Assembly (NCBI RefSeq): GCF_000344805.1
Contig: NC_020453.1
Span: 7,225,001 to 7,289,000 of the forward strand
Length of the DNA stretch: 64,000 nucleotides
From: Bradyrhizobium oligotrophicum S58
GTDB lineage: Bacteria > Pseudomonadota > Alphaproteobacteria > Rhizobiales > Xanthobacteraceae
Reading direction: 5' to 3'
Below the pieces are notes generated by a model that made no database searches, had not been told where the DNA came from, and saw nothing but the letters and a program-made list of their open reading frames with translations. This document shows positions 56,929 through 64,000 of the stretch, one piece after another. How positions within the stretch are numbered: the stretch's first letter is position 1; each line of letters starts with the position of its first letter. Made by a program: the position numbers and the translations under genes.

Positions 56929-57360
56929 ATCTCGCGGCACCTGATGCCCGAGTGATGCGGCCGTCATTCCCTCTCTCTTTCGACGAGAGGGCGCAGGGAG
57001 AGCCGGACCTCGGCTGAGGCCCGTGGCCCCCGTGCGAAAGAAATGCACGGGGCAGGAACCACAGGTACAGCCGGATGACCCGGCCCTCCCTGCGCGATCG
57101 TTTTAACGGTGTCCTTCGTGCTCTCCCTGGGGATCGGCTTTCTTGCCCCCATCGCCCGCGCGAGCCGTCACAGCATCGGCAGCGAGCTTGACCTCAGCGT
57201 CGAGAGGCCAGGACCACACGACTTCGCCGTCCGTGCCGGCCACGCTCGTCCAGCGCCACCGTCACGTCCATCGCAGCCCACCTCCACGTTCGTGACGACG
57301 CGTACGTCCCTCTGCACGAGGCGGGATGGGCGGAGATAAGCATGACTTCGGAAAAATAGC
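56929..57360 (+). repeat. Structured dispersed repeat, copy B
   Basis: This is homologous to 17736-18182 over its whole length but clearly diverged. The outer stem GCGCAGGGA/TCCCTGCGC and the inner hairpins CCTC-GGCT-GAGG and CCCCGTGC-loop-GCACGGGG occupy the same places as in copy A, with different paired bases. It also lies between convergent genes (56839 and 57518). The gap 56840-57517 contains nothing else recognisable. Confidence 0.8.
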
Positions 57361-57517
57361 AATAGGAAATTTAGCTCCGTGCCGAAAGTTCATCTCTGTG
57401 AGCGGCTATACAGACCAAGACAAAACCAGCTTTCCGTCTCCGCATCGCGGCCTGATACAGCGCCCGCGGCGAGATCAGCCAGGATCTGTTCGAAATCTGG
57501 GAGCAGCGCCGGCGCGC

Positions 57518-58000
57518 TCAATCCGGCAGGTTCGTGAATCGCGGGCGCCAGACGCCCAGGATGACGTTGACGGTGGCAACGCCCAGCATCACCCAGATCG
57601 CGCCCTGCTCGGTGCCGAAGTTGGGCGCAAGCGTCGCCGGGTCGATCTGGCCGGCGACGGCGCGCGCGGCCTCCTCTGCCGCCTCCTGCATCGGGCCCTG
57701 CACGGCGGCAAAACCCCATTCGAAGACGAGGATACCGGAGGCGAGCTTGGCCAAAGCCCAGCCGGCGCTGTGCAGCGCGCGGTTGATCGCGATGGCGAGC
57801 AGGCCGGCGATGAGTGTGAGGCCGAGCGAGGGGAAGAACACGTAGCGGACGATGGCGCCCATCGCCGCGCGCATCTCGGCGTAGAGCGGCAGCGACACCG
57901 ACGGCTGCGGGATCATGCCGAGCAGGACGACGAGGCAGGCCATCGCCCCCATCATGCCGATTGCGCCCATCGTGTGCAGGAACTTCATCAACCGTCGCAT
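57518..58000 (-). CDS. Four-helix membrane protein (DUF2269-like)
   Basis: This 160-residue protein has four hydrophobic segments: LHTMGAIGMMGAMACLVVLL, VRYVFFPSLGLTLIAGLLAI, LAKLASGILVFEWGFAAVQG and IWVMLGVATVNVILGVWRP. The layout resembles predicted integral membrane proteins of the DUF2269 kind, but the match is only by general pattern. I start at ATG of MRRLMKFLHTMG, immediately before the first helix. Confidence 0.7.
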   Translation of the reverse strand: MRRLMKFLHTMGAIGMMGAMACLVVLLGMIPQPSVSLPLYAEMRAAMGAIVRYVFFPSLGLTLIAGLLAIAINRALHSAGWALAKLASGILVFEWGFAAVQGPMQEAAEEAARAVAGQIDPATLAPNFGTEQGAIWVMLGVATVNVILGVWRPRFTNLPD

Positions 58001-58162
58001 GGCATTCCCCGGCGTCGCGAAGATGAGAGCTGGGCCGGTGGGGGGATGTCCCCAGCCTGTCCAAAAGCCTGTCGAAGGCTGGCCGCAGCGCATGCGCAAA
58101 CAGCCGCCACTATCAGCCTATACGATCAGGATCGGCGATCGGATCAGGCCGGTGCGGCAAGT

Positions 58163-59950
58163 CTAATGCTGCCGTGGACCGGGCGCGCCCTTGAACGGAT
58201 CGACTGACCGCGAGGTGATCCGGCCATCCTCGACATCGTCCTCTTGCGCCGCAACGCGTTCGTCGGCCGTGTTCGGCGCAGGCGCCTGCGCCGCCGTGCT
58301 GCCACGCCCGCCCTGTTCGGTGCGGAACAGCTGGACGTAGCTGCCGCGATAGAGCGGCGTGAGACCGGCAACCGGCTGCTCCGGGGCCGGCGGATCGAGG
58401 AGCAGGACGGCGTCGAAATCCGATCGCCAGTTCGCCAGATAGCGCGCCAGCGGCAACACGTCGTCGGGCAGCGTGTCGGGCTGCAACCAGCGCCACGCGG
58501 CGGGCTCGGTCCAGGAGCTGGCGGCGAAGCGAAGGAAGGCGGGACGGATGACGATGGGCTGCTGGCTCGGATGCGCGAACATCAGCGGCCAGAACGCCCG
58601 TCTCTCGATCACGAGCAGCGCCGCCAGATGGGAATCGACATCGCGGAAGCCGGGCAGCGTTCGCTCGCGGCGGCTGGGGACCGGGCTGTCACCACCATGC
58701 GCGGCAATGACGCGCGCGCCCGGCGGCACCTGCGCGATCGCCGCGCGCAGTTCGGCGAGGTCGCCCCTGTGATCGATCCAGGCCGATGCAATATCCGCGG
58801 TCCGAACGAGCATCAGCGCAGCGAGGAAGGTGCCGGCGAGAACCGCCGTCCTGCCGGACACGACCGGCTGCAGGCCGGCGAACAGCAGCAGGCCGCCCAT
58901 CGCGGCCAGGCGCATGTCGATGAACGTTCCGCCCAGCGCCTTCCACGGCGCCGCCACGAAGCCGACGAACAGCACCGCCAGCGCCAGCGGAATGCCCGGC
59001 GCGACGACGAGTTGGCGGCGGACGAGGATCAGCAAGGCCATCACCGCAATCGCCGTGATCACGGTCAGGCCGCCGCTGGTGGTCACGAATGGCGTCATGA
59101 TGCGCCAGAGCTTGTGCGGCCCGACCCAGGCGCCGAGTTGCAGCCCGCCGTCGCCCAATGGGCAGAGCGCATAGAGCAGCATGGCCGGGCCGAGCGTGAT
59201 CGTGAGCGCGCCGGCGACGACGACCACCTCGCGCACAAAGCGAGGCGAGCGGCGCAGCCGCCACAGCCGATCGGCTTCGCCGGCGCCGACGAGGAGAGCG
59301 AAAAAGACGAGGCCGAAGATGTGGCACAGGAAGGCGACCGCCGCGGCGATGGCGCCCCACGCGATCGCCGGCAGCCAGCCGTCGCGACGGCGCAGCATCA
59401 CCCAGCCCGCGGCGCAGCCGAGGGCGACGCCAAGCGACAGCTGGAAATTCATGAAGCCGAGCAGGAAGGCGCCGTTATAGGCGATGACGCCTGCCGCCAG
59501 CGGCCACGGTGACCAGCGCCCGAACACGGCGCGGTGATAGGCGACGACGCCGGCGAGCGGCGCGAACAGGCTGAGCGCGAGCAGGAGGCGACCGCCGAGA
59601 TGGACGTCGGTGAACCGCAACAGCGCGACGCCGATCAGGTCCATGCCGAGATTGGGCAGGATGCGCCAGTTCGGCGCATACATTTGCGACAACACGGGAT
59701 CGTCGGGGTGCGCGAGCACGTAGAAACGCGCGAGGTGATTGGGATAATCGAGCACCGGCGGCACGTCGACCAGCAGGAACGGCAGCGCGAGCACGACGGT
59801 GAGCATCAGCGCCAGCAGGGTCCAGCGCCGCGGCATGTCGGCTGCGGCGGCGAACGCTGGAGCGCGCGGGGCTGGGAGCGGATCTGAACGCAGGATGAAG
59901 CCAGCCGACGCGGTGGCGCGGGCCGTCGTCGAGCACGATTGCGAATGCAT
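58163..59950 (-). CDS. Polytopic membrane protein, glycosyltransferase-like
   Basis: This 595-residue protein has about ten helices. An early periplasmic-loop motif VLDYPNHLARFYVLAHPDD (about 64-82) resembles the acidic first loop of GT-C type membrane glycosyltransferases and related uncharacterised proteins. The C-terminal part (about 400-560) is soluble. There is no specific family call. The ATG at 59950 gives a charged N-terminal tail; an ATG at 59836, right before the first helix, is an equally plausible start. Confidence 0.7.
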   Translation of the reverse strand: MHSQSCSTTARATASAGFILRSDPLPAPRAPAFAAAADMPRRWTLLALMLTVVLALPFLLVDVPPVLDYPNHLARFYVLAHPDDPVLSQMYAPNWRILPNLGMDLIGVALLRFTDVHLGGRLLLALSLFAPLAGVVAYHRAVFGRWSPWPLAAGVIAYNGAFLLGFMNFQLSLGVALGCAAGWVMLRRRDGWLPAIAWGAIAAAVAFLCHIFGLVFFALLVGAGEADRLWRLRRSPRFVREVVVVAGALTITLGPAMLLYALCPLGDGGLQLGAWVGPHKLWRIMTPFVTTSGGLTVITAIAVMALLILVRRQLVVAPGIPLALAVLFVGFVAAPWKALGGTFIDMRLAAMGGLLLFAGLQPVVSGRTAVLAGTFLAALMLVRTADIASAWIDHRGDLAELRAAIAQVPPGARVIAAHGGDSPVPSRRERTLPGFRDVDSHLAALLVIERRAFWPLMFAHPSQQPIVIRPAFLRFAASSWTEPAAWRWLQPDTLPDDVLPLARYLANWRSDFDAVLLLDPPAPEQPVAGLTPLYRGSYVQLFRTEQGGRGSTAAQAPAPNTADERVAAQEDDVEDGRITSRSVDPFKGAPGPRQH

Positions 59951-60077
59951 TGAGGGATCCCACTCCACCGGGGATACTTCGATACCATCCGATCCTGGAC
60001 TGCAAGCGCGCCCGATGCAGCCCTATGGTTGTCCCTAATACCTCGTTACTTCACAGGACTGCTGCGTCCCGGGCGGC

Positions 60078-60881
60078 TCAGGCGATCGCCTGGAGATAGC
60101 GCTGCACCGAGCGATCGAACGCCGCCTTTGCGTCATCGGCGATGTTCTTCTGCCACCAGGCGCCGTAGATGCGGTCGAAGGCGAGCGGCGCGACCACGGC
60201 GGCAATCCGGCGCACGGCGGCGGGACCGAGCGGGATGTAGTTCGGAAAGGAGTACATGAAGCTGACATGGCGGCGGTCCATCGCCACCATGGCGATGTCG
60301 CCGGTGAACAGCGCACCCTTGCCTTCGGCGCCCTTGCGCCAATGCAGCACGGTCGCGCCGGGGAAATGTCCGCCGGTCCGCAGCAGCACGATGTCATCCG
60401 AGATGGCGAGACGATCGCCGCTCCACGGCATGATCGCGGGATGCGGCCGGGTGACGAAGGCGCTGTCGTCGCCATGCAGATAGGCCGGCACACCGCCGAA
60501 CGCCTCGCTCCAATCCGCCGCCGCGCCATAGAAATGCGGATGCGAGACGGCGATGGCCTTCAGCCCTCCGAGCCCGCGGACATGGGCGACCGCCGCATCG
60601 GTCGCCAGCGGAATGCAATCCCACATCACGCAGCCGTCCGGCTCGGGGATGAGCAGCGCCCGCTGCCCGATCGCAAAGCTCGGGTCGAGGCCGAGGCCCA
60701 GCACGCCGCCATCGTCGCGCCACACAACCTGATGCCGCTCGGCAAGCTCGCCGTGGCTGAGGAAGCGCTGTCCGCTCCAGTTCACGAACTGGCGCTCCTC
60801 GTCGCAGATCTTGCAGGCATCAGGCGGCGCCGGCGCATCGGGGAACTGCGCGCCGCATTGAAAGCAGGTCCAGAGAGGCAT
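60078..60881 (-). CDS. MBL-fold hydrolase with N-terminal zinc ribbon
   Basis: This 267-residue protein opens with a rubredoxin/zinc-ribbon-like knuckle (CFQCG ... CKICD, residues 6-27). A metallo-beta-lactamase-like domain follows with SHPHFYGAAADW (about 112-123), a Gly-Asp site in ALFTGDIAMVAMD and a GGHFPGATVLHW His. The HxHxxxxxDW motif is shortened to HPHFYGAAADW, so the metal site is altered but recognisable. The reaction is unknown. Confidence 0.83.
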   Translation of the reverse strand: MPLWTCFQCGAQFPDAPAPPDACKICDEERQFVNWSGQRFLSHGELAERHQVVWRDDGGVLGLGLDPSFAIGQRALLIPEPDGCVMWDCIPLATDAAVAHVRGLGGLKAIAVSHPHFYGAAADWSEAFGGVPAYLHGDDSAFVTRPHPAIMPWSGDRLAISDDIVLLRTGGHFPGATVLHWRKGAEGKGALFTGDIAMVAMDRRHVSFMYSFPNYIPLGPAAVRRIAAVVAPLAFDRIYGAWWQKNIADDAKAAFDRSVQRYLQAIA

Positions 60882-61018
60882 GGATCACCGGCCGTCTTTG
60901 AGGGTCATGAGATGAGGGTCAGGGAATGACGAGGATAGCATGCCGGGCATCCCGCAACATTGTCGCGCGCGGCTTCGTGATTGCCTAAAGTTTCGTGACA
61001 GCACTTGGGAGCTCCAAC

Positions 61019-62134
61019 ATGCCGACCACCCTGCGCCGCGCTCACATCCACCGCCTGCCGATGCGAAGCCCGGATGACGTCGGCGCGCTCGAGGCTGCGA
61101 TTGCGCAAGGCGACATCGATCCGGCCGGCATCGTCGCCATTCTCGGCAAGACCGAAGGCAATGGCTGCGTCAACGACTTCACCCGCGCCTTTGCCGTGCG
61201 CTCGCTCGAGGCGCTGCTCGGCAGGCATGTTTCGGCCGACGCTGTCAGGCAGATCGCGATGGTGATGTCCGGCGGCACCGAGGGCGCGCTGTCGCCGCAC
61301 ATGATCGTGTTCGAGGCCCGCGGCGACGATGAGGCCCAACCGCGCACATTCGCAAAATCGCTGGCGCTGGGGCGGGCGCGGACGCCGGTGCTGGCGGGTG
61401 AGGATCTCGGACGCCTCGCCCAGGTCGCACAGGTCGCAGCCGGCGTGAGGACCGCGATGGCGGATGCCGGCATCGACGATGCCGGCGACGTCCACTACGT
61501 CCAGCTGAAATGCCCGCTGCTGACGATGGAGCGGATCGAGGCGGTGGAGGCGCGCGGCCTGCGCACCGCCGTGCGCGACACGCTGAAGTCGATGGGCTTT
61601 TCGCGCGGTGCCTCGGCGCTCGGGGTGGGCGTCGCGCTCGGCGAGCTGCAGCTGTCCGACCTGTCGGACGCCATGATCTGCTCGGACTACGGACGTTACA
61701 GCGAACGTGCGGCGACGTCGGGCGGGGTCGAGCTGCTCGACCATGAGATCGTGGTGGCCGGCATGTCGGCGGGCTGGACCGGCCCGCTCGCCATCGATCA
61801 CGCCGTGATGCGCGATGCCATCGACATCGAGCCGGCGCGCGCCGCGCTGGCCCGGCTCGGCATCGACGTGCCCGGCCAAGTGCCCGCGGCCGCGCGCGAC
61901 CGGATCGCGGCGGTGCTGGCCAAGGCCGAGGCGGCGCAGAGCGGCAAGGTGCGGGACCGTCGGCACATCATGCTGGACGACAGCGACGTCTCCTCGACGC
62001 GCCATGCGCGGGCCTTTGTCGGTGGCGCGCTGGCCGGGCTGTTCGGCTTCACCGACCTGTTCGTCTCGGGCGGGGCCGAGCACCAGGGCCCGGACGGCGG
62101 CGGCCCGATCGCGATCATCGTCGAACGGGCCTGA
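61019..62134 (+). CDS. Cyanuric acid hydrolase / barbiturase-family ring-opening amidohydrolase
   Basis: This 371-residue enzyme of the AtzD/TrzD/barbiturase family is built of three homologous units. Each is expected to supply a Ser and a Lys: SGGTEGALSPH (about 91-101), SRGASALGVGVALGE (about 196-210) and SGGAEHQGPDGGG (about 346-358), with Lys in ILGKTEGNG and YVQLKCPLL. It opens the ring of cyanuric acid or barbiturate. No triazine or pyrimidine pathway genes are adjacent, so the natural substrate is uncertain. The start is ATG of MPTTLRRAHIHRL. Confidence 0.9.
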   Translation: MPTTLRRAHIHRLPMRSPDDVGALEAAIAQGDIDPAGIVAILGKTEGNGCVNDFTRAFAVRSLEALLGRHVSADAVRQIAMVMSGGTEGALSPHMIVFEARGDDEAQPRTFAKSLALGRARTPVLAGEDLGRLAQVAQVAAGVRTAMADAGIDDAGDVHYVQLKCPLLTMERIEAVEARGLRTAVRDTLKSMGFSRGASALGVGVALGELQLSDLSDAMICSDYGRYSERAATSGGVELLDHEIVVAGMSAGWTGPLAIDHAVMRDAIDIEPARAALARLGIDVPGQVPAAARDRIAAVLAKAEAAQSGKVRDRRHIMLDDSDVSSTRHARAFVGGALAGLFGFTDLFVSGGAEHQGPDGGGPIAIIVERA

Positions 62135-62244
62135 CTTGGCGGTATCCGGACGCTCCCACGGCATGCCGGCGGATGCCTGAGCCAACGCGTATTCGAATAA
62201 AGGAGACGGTATTAAAAAACCTGTAAGCGCTACCTGCATATTAC

Positions 62245-62267
62245 ATGCGACTGATTATCACATGCAT
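62245..62267. promoter_or_regulatory. Interrupted 23-bp palindrome upstream of the siderophore receptor
   Basis: ATGC-N3-TGAT-T-ATCA-N3-GCAT is symmetrical about base 62256; 8 of 11 base pairs match. The core TGATTATCA equals the centre of the classical Fur box. It sits about 150 bp before the receptor start. Iron control is inferred. Confidence 0.45.
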
Positions 62268-62408
62268 TAGGTATGATCGTCCCAGTCGGGCCACGGACAG
62301 ACCCAGCTTTGGTCGGAATTCAACACCTTGTTGAGAGACGTTCGCAATTGGAACGGGCCGATTGTCGAACGAACCAGAGTTCACGTGCGTCAAATGGGGT
62401 GGTTGAGT

Positions 62409-64000
62409 ATGGGTCAAGCCGTCTTTCCAGCAAGCCTGCGCGGAAGCATCGCGCATCGAGGGGATTCAGCGTCGGAGATATCCGGCGTCAAGGTGTCGGC
62501 GGTGGCGGGGCTGATCGCCGTGGCGTCGTTCTCCGGCGCCGAAGCGCAGCAGGCGCCCCTGCCCTCCGTCACGGTCGAAGCGCCGACCGCCCGGGCCAAG
62601 CCGGCGGCCTCGCGGCCCTCGGCCGATCAGGTCCGCGCCCGCAGCGCGCTGCGCCGGGCCGCGCGCCCGCCGCAGCAGCAACCCGCGCCGGCCGGCCCGC
62701 AGACGCCGCCCGACGCCAATCCCTATGCCGACGCCGCGGCGCCCTACAAGGTCGATCGCGTCGCCTCCGGCAAGTTCACCGAGAAGCTGGTCAACACGCC
62801 GAAGACCATCACCGTGATGAGCAAGGAGGTGATGGAGGACAAGCACATCACGACCCTGAAGGAGGTTGGCCGCTCGACCGCCGGCGTCACGCTCGGCTCC
62901 GGCGAAGGCGGCAACGCGTTCGGCGATCGCTTCTTCATCCGCGGCTTCGATGCCCGCAACGACATCTTCATCGACGGCATCCGCGATCCCGCGGTGTCGG
63001 TGCGCGAGAACTTCTTCACCGAGCAGGTCGAGATCCTGCGCGGGCCGGCCTCGTCCTATGCCGGACGCGGCACCGCTGGCGGCGCCATCAACATCATCAC
63101 CAAGCAGGCCGGCGACCGCAACTTCTACAATGCGGAGTCGACACTCGGCACCGACCAGACCAAGCGCGTGACGCTCGACGTCAACCAGACGATCTCGCCG
63201 ACCTTCTCGATGCGCACCGGCGGGCTGTTCCAGGACGCCAATGTCGCCGGCCGCGACCACGTCACCGACGACCGCTGGGGCGGCTTCGTCTCGACCAAAT
63301 GGACGCCGACCGACTCGCTGAAGGTCACCACCAACTACGTCCACACAGACCTTTCCGGCTATCCGGATTTCGGCGTGCCGTTCTACAAGCAGGGCAACAT
63401 CCCGGCGACCTCGGCCGGCATCCCGCGCAACAATTGGTACGGCTTCCTCAACCGCGACTTCCAGGCCGCGCGACAGGATTTCGGCACGCTCGCCGGCGAG
63501 CTCAAGCTCAGCGACGCCGTCACCTTCACGAGCAAGCTGCGCGGCGAGCATTCCGAGCTGAACTACATCGGCACCTTGCCGAACGCGAGCGTGGCGGGAA
63601 CGGCGAGCGCCGATCCGACCAAATGGTTCTTCAATGCCAGCGCGCAGAGCCGCTATCAGACCGTCGACAACTGGGCCAACCAGAACGACCTCACGCTCAA
63701 GTTCGATACCGGCCCGGTCAAGCACACGACCGTTGTCGGCACCGAGTTCTCCAAGGAGAACATCTCGATCGACCGCTACGCCGGCCTGACCTCGGAGGCG
63801 TTCGGCTCGCAGGGCACCACGGGCGGGGGCTTGCAGAACCAGAACATGTTCAGCCCCGCCTACACCAACCTGCCGTTCACCACCGTGCCGTTCCTGACCG
63901 GAAACCCGACGCGCTACGACGTCGACAGCAAGAGCGCCTATGTGATCGACACCGCGAACTGGCGCGACGTCATCATCCTCAGCGGCGGATTGCGCTATGA
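62409..64000 (+). CDS. TonB-dependent siderophore receptor, 3' truncated
   Basis: The first 530 residues of an outer-membrane ferric-siderophore receptor run off the window end. After a long N-terminal signal region (about 1-50, hydrophobic VSAVAGLIAVASFSGAEA) comes a TonB-box-like SVTVEAP and a Pro/Ala-rich linker (about 60-115). The plug domain follows (KTITVMSKEVMEDKHITTLK, RFFIRGFDARNDIFIDGIRD and VEILRGPASSYAGRGTAGGA), then barrel strands. Plug sequence resembles the Fiu/FhuE catecholate-type receptors. The start is ATG of MGQAVFPASLRG; a palindrome with a Fur-like core lies upstream. Confidence 0.92.
   Translation, partial: MGQAVFPASLRGSIAHRGDSASEISGVKVSAVAGLIAVASFSGAEAQQAPLPSVTVEAPTARAKPAASRPSADQVRARSALRRAARPPQQQPAPAGPQTPPDANPYADAAAPYKVDRVASGKFTEKLVNTPKTITVMSKEVMEDKHITTLKEVGRSTAGVTLGSGEGGNAFGDRFFIRGFDARNDIFIDGIRDPAVSVRENFFTEQVEILRGPASSYAGRGTAGGAINIITKQAGDRNFYNAESTLGTDQTKRVTLDVNQTISPTFSMRTGGLFQDANVAGRDHVTDDRWGGFVSTKWTPTDSLKVTTNYVHTDLSGYPDFGVPFYKQGNIPATSAGIPRNNWYGFLNRDFQAARQDFGTLAGELKLSDAVTFTSKLRGEHSELNYIGTLPNASVAGTASADPTKWFFNASAQSRYQTVDNWANQNDLTLKFDTGPVKHTTVVGTEFSKENISIDRYAGLTSEAFGSQGTTGGGLQNQNMFSPAYTNLPFTTVPFLTGNPTRYDVDSKSAYVIDTANWRDVIILSGGLRY

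Noticed and set aside
62273..64000. Arg/His-rich open frame on the plus strand covering the window end
   Set aside because: It is an out-of-frame reading of the TonB-dependent receptor, whose own frame from 62409 shows clear plug and barrel motifs.

Overview
The window (about 65% GC, dense coding on both strands) looks like a chromosomal segment of a Nitrobacteraceae bacterium, most likely Bradyrhizobium. This rests on (i) many copies of the palindromic intergenic repeat with arms CGTCATTGCGAGCGCAGC and GCTGCGCTCGCAATGACG, which I know from Bradyrhizobium and Rhodopseudomonas genomes, (ii) the gene content (homospermidine synthase, squalene-hopene cyclase, TTGAT-N4-ATCAA anaeroboxes, a Nia-type P1B ATPase), and (iii) codon use. 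The species cannot be fixed from the sequence alone. I see no rRNA, tRNA, CRISPR, insertion sequence or prophage. The two ends cut through genes: gltB on the left and a TonB-dependent receptor on the right.

Layout. 1-5.4 kb: gltB and gltD (glutamate synthase). 5.4-6.3 kb: a gene-free repeat nest. 6.3-9 kb: tandem arylamine N-acetyltransferases, then an HxlR regulator facing a carboxymuconolactone decarboxylase-family gene across two evenly spaced operator-like dyads. 9-17.5 kb: cell-envelope and housekeeping genes (KdsD-like isomerase, outer-membrane barrel, NfeD and stomatin-like pair, ferrochelatase, MAPEG protein, squalene-hopene cyclase). 18.3-25.2 kb: ketopantoate reductase, MFS carrier, a NicO-type Ni/Co transporter coupled to a DUF1007 periplasmic protein, and an M3 peptidase. 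25.2-29.9 kb: a polyamine island with a long structured leader (candidate speF element), ornithine/lysine decarboxylase, GNAT, small membrane protein, RidA and homospermidine synthase. 30.6-35.5 kb: a six-gene minus-strand zinc operon behind a Zur-like operator: a 64-residue His-rich membrane peptide, ABC ATPase, permease, binding protein, COG0523 GTPase and a WD40 protein. 35.7-44.8 kb: CrcB, SodB, several conserved hypotheticals, MgtC, a ribbon-helix-helix protein, and a P1B ATPase with a C-terminal hemerythrin domain. 44.9-49.2 kb: an acyl-activating cluster (FATP-type ligase, carrier protein, second adenylating ligase, SDR). 49.3-55.4 kb: a Bug-type binding protein, HtpG, and a MarR-controlled aromatic-hydroxylase operon. 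55.6-64 kb: an Mpo1-like membrane protein, hypotheticals, a zinc-ribbon/MBL protein, a cyanuric acid hydrolase-family enzyme and the siderophore receptor.

Themes. Metal handling dominates: Zn import, Ni/Co transport, Ni/Fe export, haem and siderophore-iron genes, with His-rich stretches in three proteins. Four FNR/FixK-type boxes lie between 42 and 55.5 kb, so this part of the window may respond to low oxygen. The most unusual non-coding signal is a pair of about 430-bp repeats (17.7 kb and 56.9 kb). Their sequences have diverged, but the same stems re-form with compensating changes, which suggests a selected RNA or DNA structure.
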